In this document: in pieces, positions 7,101 to 10,465 of the stretch
How the letters are laid out: every line of letters begins with the position of its first letter
Numbering within the stretch: position 1 is the first letter of the stretch
Origin: Phoronis ovalis
Taxonomy: Eukaryota > Phoronida > Phoronidae
Assembly (NCBI GenBank): GCA_028565635.1
Contig: JAOXYB010063345.1
Coordinates: 1-10,465, forward strand
DNA: 10,465 bases
Reading direction: 5' to 3'
Notes under the pieces: generated by a model
What the model was told of the DNA's origin: nothing
The model's database searches: none
The model's input: only the letters and a program-made list of their open reading frames with translations
Made by a program: the position numbers and the translations under genes

Positions 7101-9909
7101 CTGTCTGTATTCATTTGTCTGTTGCAGGATTTATTTGCTGTTGGCTATGGTCAGTTTGAATTCACTAATCAAAAACCTGGTATGGTGTGTTGTTGGTCAC
7201 TCAAAAATCCAGAGGTACTATTTTTGTTATCTAATTGTATCAAGTCAGAGAGTAAGACTTTTTTTCTGTTACAATTATCGCTCCTCAGAAATTATAAGAA
7301 TAAAAAATTTAACTAAATTTGGCTGAAACAAACCAACCTTTCCTATATCTTCCACATAAACTACACTTTAAGAAAAACTATGGGCCTATTAGCATGGAAT
7401 CCAATGCTGTTTTAATTTGTTAACATGATCCCAGTAATTCTTGTGTATTATTTCAGTTTCCTGAAAGGATATATACAAGTGAAGCAGGAGTAACAGCTAT
7501 GGATTTTTCAATAATTAATCCTAATTTACTTGCTGTAAGTACTACTAGAAAACCCGCTTGCTGCATTCACTTGTAAACATTAAAGTGTGCAATTCATTAT
7601 GGGTGACCTAATAATGGCTATAGCAGCATCAATATAAATTCATTAGGAAATGTCATGCTGAGAAACAACGCCAGGACTGGAGTTACTCCAATGCTGACAT
7701 TAACCTCCTGAAACCATACAAGAGTGTAACTGAATGCAGGTACACAGTTGGTGGCATTTATGTAGCTGGACAGACAGCGGCCATTATTTTATTAGACCTG
7801 GTATAGATTATACTCTGTAATAATATAAACAATTAAGACTGTATATACTGAGAAGCAGTCATCGTCACTGTGGAATAGCACTGTTAATGTAAATTATTTC
7901 AGAATGGTATTAAATTCAAATTAATAAGGAAGGTTTTGTATAATTTATTAGATACATTTGGCTGGTTACATTTTCTTTGTTATGAAAAGCAGGTCATGAT
8001 TAAATTTACATTTTTGTCCATTTAGGTTGGACTGCATGATGGCACTGTTGCAGTGTATAATGTTAGAAATTCTGCGGATGAAGTTATGCTAGATAGCACG
8101 TGAGTTTTCTGAAAATGTTTCTTCTAAAACTGTCCACTTTAAATAACTTTTGACCCAGTCCTAGCCAAAATAAGAAGTAGAGGAGCACCCATGTGTAAGT
8201 AGCAAATACATAGGCTACTTATAGGCATACTAATAATTGTAAATAACTATTGACAATCACTGGAAGATACTGGTAAAAGAAAATTGGTCTTTCTCGACCC
8301 TTATGTTATTACATGGCACAAATTCAAATCCACTTGTGTCAATTACAAAAACATCTTTGCTCTTGTTCTCAGAAGTTTCTATTCACTCTGTACTAGATAC
8401 ATTGTATATATAATAGTATTATTATATTGAAATTAGTTCTGTTCCTGGAGAAAGGAAATTGTGGGGGTGAGTTCAAATACACAGTGCAGTGCAATTTATT
8501 ATTTAATAAATTTCAAAGTTTTTAAATATTTCAAGCAACTTATTTTTCTGATTGAATTAAATTTAAAATTTTACTGGTAGAAACATACTACTGACTTATT
8601 ATTTGCCATTGCACATTTGGTTTGCTTTTAAAAGTTAATATGAACTCTTGCATGTTTGAAAGGTGGACTTCTTTTTCACAAATGTTAAACAGCTTAAAGT
8701 TATCCATTGTCATATAAGAGAGAAAATTGTTCTTTTTAACAGTAAAAACATAATTTTACAGGGAATCTCTAGGAAAACATATTGGTCCAGTTTGGCAATT
8801 GAAATGGATCGAAAAGCCTGGTGCTAATGATGGAGATCGCCAGGAAGTCTTGATATCAGTTTCAACTGATGGACGTGTAACACAATGGTTGATCAGAAAA
8901 GGATTTGAATGCAGTGGTAAGTTTGATTTCCAATTAATCTGGAATTATTTCAATCAGTACTAAGTAGAAAACACGCTTGTGGAAATTCTTTATGCAGTCA
9001 AAAAATTCTTTTTGCAATGGATGTAGATCCATTTCTAGGAAATATTACCAATATATTTGACAAGCAATGCAATTTACATTGTAAGACTGGCCATGAAAAA
9101 TGTATAGAAGAATGAATATTATATTAAATAAGTATAATTGTTTAGTATTATAGTGACACTTCTAACAGGTGATGTAAACTGGTAATATATACTTGTTCTC
9201 GCATATCTATCAAAATTTACAAAACATATTTAATTCATGTTTTATGTTTCAGTCCGAACAAGCGAAAAAAATTCTCTTGAATATTTTACATTTTTGTAAC
9301 GAATTGGCCCCTGTTGTCTACTTCTAGATTTGATGAAACTGAAGAGAGTACAAATGAAACAGGCAGGTGGTGGGAAACGTGAAAAGAAAAGTGACGCTTT
9401 AATTTCAAGACTTGCTGGTGGAATATCTTTTGATTTTAATCACCGTGATTCCAATATGTAAGTTGAGTTAATATTATAAATAAATGTGGGAGTTCTGCAC
9501 TAATGGCACACCAGAAAAAACATGAGAAATATAATCAAAAAAGAGACAAATTAAGTATCATTTTGTGAATGATTTAAAGCGCACACAGAACTGTGTCATT
9601 GTTCATTCACAAAATGCAACATGCTGTGAAGGTTTGGGTCCACAACTATTTGAGAACTTAAATTTTTGAGTCACTCAAATTTAAAAGTTTGATGAACTAA
9701 TGTAAAATAATATAAATTGGAATTAAAAAATTTAGTATTTTGTAGTTTGATTCAATTTTGACTTTAACATACTCTAGCCTATTCAATCAAAACAGTTGCT
9801 TCAACTTTTTTTGCTTTATAGTTATATTGCTGGTACTGAAGAAGGCCACATACATAAATGTTCTTGTTCCTACAATGAGCAGTTTTTGGATACATATTCA
9901 GGACATGGG
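890..9909 (+). CDS. DNAI4: DNAI4 (WDR78), axonemal dynein intermediate chain, 18 exons, partial at both ends
   Basis: This entry spans the whole spliced gene; the 18 exons follow separately. The joined exons total 2050 nt: one leading nucleotide of a split codon, then 683 open codons. Residue numbers here count from AAA at 891. Seen in the sequence: a DVTP motif (79-82), IWLLDLP (212-218), LKRDLFVMERVV (400-411), then WD40-type strands from about 456, ending in GTEEGHIHKCSCSYNEQ (658-674). Every intron is GT-AG and all phases match. Family knowledge: DNAI4/WDR78 is the intermediate chain related to Chlamydomonas IC138 in inner-arm dynein I1/f. It assembles in the cytoplasm, acts in the axoneme, and is tied to phospho-control of ciliary bending. 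The human protein is roughly 850 residues, so part of the N-terminus and about the last quarter (remaining blades, stop) lie outside. The paralogue DNAI3/WDR63 is less likely, because the exon 6-7, 11 and 17-18 motifs are of DNAI4 type. Confidence 0.95.
1393..1503 (+). CDS. DNAI4: DNAI4 exon 2: DVTP motif
   Basis: The exon has acceptor CCTTTACAG, donor GTAAGTT, and is in phase 0 on both sides (37 codons, residues 72-108). It encodes VIDDNGMDVTPQPL (72-85), a conserved strand-and-turn motif of the DNAI4 N-terminal region, followed by a polar stretch ending ESTAGT. The frame stays open for some distance into the upstream intron. The clean acceptor and the homology place the exon start at the GTA codon. 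Confidence 0.9.
1504..2107 (+). other. intron 2 (604 bp), nothing recognised
   Basis: A plain AT-rich intron with GTAAGT donor and TTTTTAG acceptor. No repeat, hairpin or coding homology was seen. Confidence 0.8.
2108..2146 (+). CDS. DNAI4: DNAI4 exon 3: 13-codon small exon
   Basis: This very small 39-nt exon has acceptor GTCTTTTTAG and donor GTATGA. It is in phase 0 on both sides and encodes PRSYSLDTSDTVL (residues 109-121). It is supported by splice signals, by phase agreement with both neighbours, and by Ser/Thr/Asp-rich content matching the surrounding linker. I recognise no motif in it. Because it is a whole number of codons, skipping it would keep the frame, so alternative splicing is possible. 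Confidence 0.72.
2258..2340 (+). CDS. DNAI4: DNAI4 exon 4: Ser/Thr/Gly linker
   Basis: The exon has acceptor TTATTTTGTAG and ends at CCAG before donor GTTTAC, a weak donor. It enters in phase 0 and leaves in phase 2. It encodes residues 122-148 plus two bases of Arg149. The segment is Thr/Ser/Gly-rich and ends GGGPFT, which joins exon 5 to read PFTRSVFS, a join typical of this family. Probably a disordered linker before the conserved block of exons 6-8. Confidence 0.82.
2341..2891 (+). other. intron 4 (551 bp), A/T tracts and an extra acceptor
   Basis: AT-rich, with A- and T-homopolymer stretches at about 2509-2570. It contains an extra strong acceptor (TTTTGTTTCAG ending at 2814) 77 bases before the one used for exon 5. 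Confidence 0.8.
2892..2986 (+). CDS. DNAI4: DNAI4 exon 5: RSVFSQSTSERDTES segment
   Basis: The acceptor TTGTTATAG lies just before GTCAG, and the donor is GTCAGT after GCTG. The exon enters in phase 2 and leaves in phase 1. It completes Arg149 and encodes residues 150-180, acidic and Ser/Thr-rich, ending ADLTSWA. Two other acceptors lie nearby. One, 77 bases upstream (exon start 2815), would bring a stop after five further codons. The other, 12 bases downstream (exon start 2904), keeps the frame and drops four residues. Confidence 0.82.
2987..3298 (+). other. intron 5 (312 bp), nothing recognised
   Basis: A plain AT-rich intron from donor GTCAGT to acceptor GTTCTAG, with no further feature seen. 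Confidence 0.78.
3299..3480 (+). CDS. DNAI4: DNAI4 exon 6: conserved IWLLDLP block
   Basis: The exon has acceptor TTGTGTTCTAG and donor GTATTAA, entering in phase 1 and leaving in phase 0. It completes Asp181 and encodes residues 182-241. An acidic helix-like part (EEDLERIVDIS, 195-205) precedes EETDTIWLLDLP (207-218) and a charged stretch KERSEKYKE (233-241). This is one of the best diagnostic blocks for DNAI4, and it runs directly into LCKSRAGND in exon 7. Confidence 0.93.
3730..3837 (+). CDS. DNAI4: DNAI4 exon 7: LCKSRAGNDMY block
   Basis: The exon has acceptor TTTTGTGTTTTCAG, donor GTAAGTT, and is in phase 0 on both sides (36 codons, residues 242-277). It encodes LCKSRAGNDMYADR (242-255), continuing the conserved charged region of exon 6, then a less conserved part ending KILHN. 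The longer frame covering the preceding intron in another register is a chance reading. Confidence 0.92.
3838..4196 (+). other. intron 7 (359 bp), nothing recognised
   Basis: A plain AT-rich intron from GTAAGTT to TTTTTAAG, with no further feature seen. Confidence 0.8.
4197..4269 (+). CDS. DNAI4: DNAI4 exon 8: MATNWDMYDTF segment
   Basis: The exon has acceptor TACTTTTTAAG, donor GTATGT after CAAT, entering in phase 0 and leaving in phase 1. It encodes residues 278-301 and the first base of Leu302. MATNWDMYDTF (282-292), with Trp and Tyr in a WDxY arrangement, is a conserved element upstream of the variable linker. The exon ends in a charged helix (ELAKKIEEQ) that continues into exon 9. Confidence 0.88.
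4270..4786 (+). other. intron 8 (517 bp), A-rich tract and small palindromes
   Basis: An A-rich tract lies at about 4501-4532. A 14-bp perfect palindrome centred on ATCGAT spans 4619-4632, and a 7-bp hairpin (AACAGAA / TTCTGTT, 3-base loop) spans 4655-4671. These are of the size expected by chance in AT-rich DNA. Confidence 0.75.
4787..4966 (+). CDS. DNAI4: DNAI4 exon 9: Ala/Glu helix and Ser/Thr-rich linker
   Basis: The exon has acceptor CGTTGTTTAG and donor GTATATG, phase 1 on both sides. It completes Leu302 and encodes residues 303-361. It starts as an Ala/Glu-rich helix (QAEAEARNAAA, 303-313) and then becomes a low-complexity linker with many Ser, Thr, Glu and Lys (SNSSEEDTKQSS, 315-326). 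No fold is apparent. A linker of this kind is a plausible place for phosphorylation, since I1-dynein IC138 is a known phosphoprotein. The specific sites are not predictable here. Confidence 0.85.
4967..5391 (+). other. intron 9 (425 bp), nothing recognised
   Basis: A plain AT-rich intron from GTATATG to TTTTTTTGCAG. The reverse-strand open frame inside it shows no family resemblance. Confidence 0.78.
5392..5495 (+). CDS. DNAI4: DNAI4 exon 10: acidic linker before the propeller
   Basis: The exon has acceptor TTTTTTTGCAG and donor GTGATAA (a weaker donor), entering in phase 1 and leaving in phase 0. It completes Asp362 and encodes residues 363-396. The sequence moves from Ser/Thr-rich to acidic (RDLESEEVIDRDAE) and leads straight into the conserved exon 11. 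The donor is placed by homology and phase; reading on into the intron soon reaches a stop. Confidence 0.86.
5496..5836 (+). other. intron 10 (341 bp), nothing recognised
   Basis: From GTGATAA to CCTTTCAG. The middle is slightly less AT-rich, but no repeat or coding homology was seen. Confidence 0.75.
5837..5939 (+). CDS. DNAI4: DNAI4 exon 11: LKRDLFVMERVV signature
   Basis: The exon has acceptor TTGTTTCCTTTCAG and donor GTACGG, entering in phase 0 and leaving in phase 1. It encodes residues 397-430 and the first base of Glu431. LKRDLFVMERVV (400-411) followed by YQPKQASYRG (416-425) is a hallmark of the DNAI4 family, lying just before the WD40 domain. This is among the strongest evidence for the gene's identity. 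Confidence 0.95.
5940..6472 (+). other. intron 11 (533 bp) with possible hAT transposase scrap
   Basis: The first half is plain AT-rich sequence. A short open frame at 6182-6289 reads TERIFENNKNEYMVATLLD before a TAG, resembling the VATLLDPR region of hAT-family transposases. A less AT-rich patch continues to about 6440 without a readable frame. The rest shows nothing. Confidence 0.6.
6182..6289 (+). mobile_element. possible hAT transposase relic
   Basis: The 35-codon frame is bounded by TGA and TAG. It includes EYMVATLLD, and hAT transposases commonly carry an xxVATLLDPRFK motif near the start of the C-terminal catalytic and dimerisation part. After LLD the expected PRF is absent and the frame stops. 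No terminal inverted repeats or target duplications were found. The match is short and may be chance. Confidence 0.25.
6473..6618 (+). CDS. DNAI4: DNAI4 exon 12: start of the WD40 propeller
   Basis: The exon has acceptor TTCAATTTTCAG, donor GTAAGTT, entering in phase 1 and leaving in phase 0. It completes Glu431 and encodes residues 432-479. A Gln/Glu-rich lead (DDEQQQEAA) is followed by LDRLWAYTCPLIKGRNVSCMSW (453-474), where LWAY and the V-S-C-M-S-W strand begin the first WD40 blade, as in other dynein intermediate chains. Confidence 0.94.
6619..7127 (+). other. intron 12 (509 bp), nothing recognised
   Basis: AT-rich, from GTAAGTT to CTGTTGCAG. It contains a 94-codon frame (6746-7030) that can begin only at TTG, has Phe/Ile/Cys-rich content, no conserved motif and no splice support. 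I treat that frame as chance. Confidence 0.78.
7128..7214 (+). CDS. DNAI4: DNAI4 exon 13: WD40 blade with AVGYGQF
   Basis: The exon has acceptor GTCTGTTGCAG, donor GTACTA, phase 0 on both sides (29 codons, residues 480-508). It encodes DLFAVGYGQFEF (480-491) and GMVCCWSLKNPE (497-508), the b-c-d strands of a blade ending in the W-S-x-K-N-P form common to axonemal dynein intermediate chains. Two overlapping frames here that continue into the intron are the exon's own frame and a shadow. Confidence 0.95.
7457..7534 (+). CDS. DNAI4: DNAI4 exon 14: WD40 second blade, first strands
   Basis: The exon has acceptor TATTATTTCAG, donor GTAAGTA, phase 0 on both sides (26 codons, residues 509-534). It encodes FPERIYTSEAGVTAMDFS (509-526) and NPNLLA (529-534). 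The V-T-A-M-D-F-S strand and the NPNLLAVG join with exon 15 are typical of the second blade in this family. Confidence 0.94.
7535..8025 (+). other. intron 14 (491 bp) with a GC-richer island
   Basis: The ends are AT-rich. From about 7597 to 7803 the composition is close to half GC and is flanked by weakly complementary ends. The rest shows nothing. Confidence 0.7.
7597..7803. mobile_element. possible short non-autonomous transposon in intron 14
   Basis: The island starts GGGTGACCTAATAATGGC. Its end, read on the other strand, is CCAGGTCTAATAAAATAATGGC, so the two ends share a GGT...CTAAT...AATGGC pattern with gaps. Within it, a + frame of about 50 codons and an equally open reverse frame show no family I know. 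A miniature inverted-repeat element is one reading; a decayed fragment of a longer element is another. Confidence 0.25.
8026..8099 (+). CDS. DNAI4: DNAI4 exon 15: VGLHDGTVAVYNVR strands
   Basis: The exon has acceptor TTTTTGTCCATTTAG and donor GTGAGT, entering in phase 0 and leaving in phase 2. It encodes residues 535-558 and two bases of Thr559. VGLHDGTVAVYNVR (535-548) is a classic WD40 G-x-x-D-G-x-V-x-x-Y/W strand pair. The remaining residues form a blade-joining loop that runs into exon 16. Confidence 0.94.
8100..8761 (+). other. intron 15 (662 bp), longest complete intron, nothing recognised
   Basis: From GTGAGT to TTTTACAG. AT-rich throughout, somewhat less so at about 8290-8400. No repeat or coding homology was seen. 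Confidence 0.78.
8762..8916 (+). CDS. DNAI4: DNAI4 exon 16: third WD40 blade
   Basis: The exon has acceptor ATTTTACAG, donor GTAAGT, entering in phase 2 and leaving in phase 1. It completes Thr559 and encodes residues 560-610. The GKHIGPVWQLKW strand (563-574) is followed by a loop (KPGANDGDRQE) and VLISVSTDGRVTQWLIRKG (588-606), the S-x-D-G-x-V-x-x-W signature of a WD40 blade. Confidence 0.95.
8917..9327 (+). other. intron 16 (411 bp) with an extra acceptor
   Basis: A plain AT-rich intron. A strong TTTATGTTTCAG acceptor ends at 9252, 75 bases before the one used. Splicing there would read 15 codons and stop at TAA 9297-9299. Confidence 0.78.
9328..9457 (+). CDS. DNAI4: DNAI4 exon 17: DLMKLKR and Lys-rich insertion
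   Basis: The exon has acceptor GTCTACTTCTAG, donor GTAAGTT, entering in phase 1 and leaving in phase 2. It completes Asp611 and encodes residues 612-653 plus two bases of Ile654. DLMKLKR (611-617) and a basic loop (GGGKREKKSDALISR, 624-638) precede GGISFDFNHRDSN (641-653), the start of the next blade. A second acceptor with exon start 9253 would instead give a short tail and a stop. Confidence 0.94.
9458..9821 (+). other. intron 17 (364 bp), nothing recognised
   Basis: A plain AT-rich intron from GTAAGTT to GCTTTATAG, with no further feature seen. Confidence 0.8.
9822..9909 (+). CDS. DNAI4: DNAI4 exon 18: GTEEGHIHKCSCSYNEQ strand
   Basis: The exon has acceptor TTGCTTTATAG and donor GTGAGTG, entering in phase 2 and leaving in phase 0. 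It completes Ile654 and encodes residues 655-683, including YIAGTEEGHIHKCSCSYNE (655-673) and DTYSGHG (677-683). This strand is nearly invariant in DNAI4. The next exon should begin with a PVY-like strand, but none is found before the window ends, so the gene continues beyond 10465. Confidence 0.95.
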
Positions 9910-10198
9910 GTGAGTGCCTTGCATACTATTAATTTAGATGTGGTGCATTTATTTTGTAATTAGTTATGCAAGTTGCAAATGTTGAGTTGTTCATAAATTT
10001 AGTTTGCTTAACACAATTTTGTTGCAAGGTATTTAAGAGGTATATTACTTACATAAGAGCTCTCTGTAGAACATTGACTAAAACAGAATGTTACCTAAAT
10101 GAAATATATTAGTCAGTTATCTTTTGATTGTGTTCTGTTCTATTATGGCTTCCAACTTCAAGTTGTATGTCATATAGTTGTTGCGTCAGTTTTACAAT

Positions 10199-10277
10199 TC
10201 ACACAATCCTTTGCATAGTTCTGTATCAACAATGCTTTTAGGATAGTTCATACAGGACCGAGCAAAGGATTGTGTGA
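10199..10277. repeat. 16-bp perfect inverted repeat with 47-base spacer
   Basis: TCACACAATCCTTTGC at 10199-10214 is exactly complementary to GCAAAGGATTGTGTGA at 10262-10277. The bases flanking both arms do not pair. A perfect 16-bp pair this close is not expected by chance, so it is either an element's ends or a small foldback. Confidence 0.75.
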
Positions 10278-10316
10278 TATGATCATTTGTGCAGTTCAGT
10301 GCCAACACTGCTTTTT
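10217..10316. repeat. imperfect 24-bp direct repeat
   Basis: The 24 bases at 10217-10240 (AGTTCTGTATCAACAATGC...) and at 10293-10316 (AGTTCAGTGCCAACACTGC...) match at 19 positions. The copies lie 76 bases apart and overlap the inverted repeat, so the unit was probably duplicated and then partly inverted. Confidence 0.5.
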
Positions 10317-10349
10317 ATGCCCATCACTATGTAATAGTGAATGGGCATA
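10316..10349. repeat. 15-bp hairpin with 3-base loop
   Basis: TATGCCCATCACTAT (10316-10330), loop GTA, then ATAGTG-A-ATGGGCATA (10334-10349): fifteen pairs with one bulged A at 10340. No T-run or gene boundary follows that would suggest a terminator. It is more likely the foldback of a transposable element in the intron. A CpG-bearing GTCGTTGTCGTT stretch lies just after it (10369-10380). Confidence 0.7.
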
Positions 10350-10465
10350 TAGATAAAGCCTATGCGGCGTCGTTGTCGTTGTATGTAGCCTTTTCTTTGT
10401 GTTGCTATAACAGCTTCAGCTTTTGTCAGATTATCTTCGTATTTGGTACAGGGTAAGTACAGGTC

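Larger units (their letters stand above)
9910..10465 (+). other. start of intron 18, runs off the window
   Basis: It begins with GTGAGTG. The first 280 bases are plain AT-rich sequence, followed by a repeat cluster from 10199. No sequence matching the next expected WD40 strand (PVY-like) is present, so the acceptor lies beyond 10465. Confidence 0.75.

Noticed and set aside
7544-8978. Similar 16-mers TAGAAAAC(C/A)CGCTTG in introns 14 and 16
   Set aside because: One near-match of this length between two places is about what chance gives in 10 kb, and similarity does not extend on either side.
10316-10349. Hairpin as a transcription terminator or structured RNA gene
   Set aside because: It lies inside an intron of a eukaryotic gene, has no T-run, and no RNA family was recognised; a transposon foldback is simpler.

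Overview
The window is animal nuclear DNA. It is AT-rich, and one protein-coding gene on the + strand is cut into many short exons by GT-AG introns. I read 18 coding exons between 890 and 9909. Their splice phases agree at every junction, and together they give one open frame of 683 complete codons. The product is the axonemal dynein intermediate chain DNAI4 (WDR78, relative of Chlamydomonas IC138), a subunit of the two-headed inner-arm dynein I1/f. The organism therefore probably makes motile cilia or flagella. An invertebrate fits the composition and the intron size (about 110-660 bp). A cnidarian is possible from the look of the repeats and retroelement at the left end, but that is a weak inference.

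Layout. Positions 1-889 hold no recognisable host exon. They contain a degenerate tandem array with a period of about 31 bp (10-205), a C10G3 tract, and a decayed Ty3/Gypsy-like gag-pol fragment (212-756) whose retropepsin active site DTGSS is still readable. This stretch is probably an intron or 5' flank of DNAI4, because the first exon I see starts in the middle of a codon. Exons 1-10 (890-5495) encode the N-terminal part: a basic Ser/Arg-rich start, a DVTP-type motif, Ser/Thr-rich linkers, and a conserved acidic-to-basic block (IWLLDLP...KERSEKY). Exon 11 carries the LKRDLFVMERVV signature. Exons 12-18 (6473-9909) begin the WD40 propeller. The coding frame is still open at 9909, so the last blades and the stop codon lie beyond the window.

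The introns are mostly featureless AT-rich sequence. Three hold something extra: a possible hAT-transposase scrap in the intron at 5940-6472, a GC-richer island with weak terminal inverted repeats in the intron at 7535-8025, and a compact cluster of inverted repeat, direct repeat and long hairpin in the last intron (10199-10382).

I found no RNA genes, CRISPR arrays, promoter, polyadenylation site or second host gene. I see no convincing new biological system. The content is a well conserved ciliary gene with transposon debris in and beside it.
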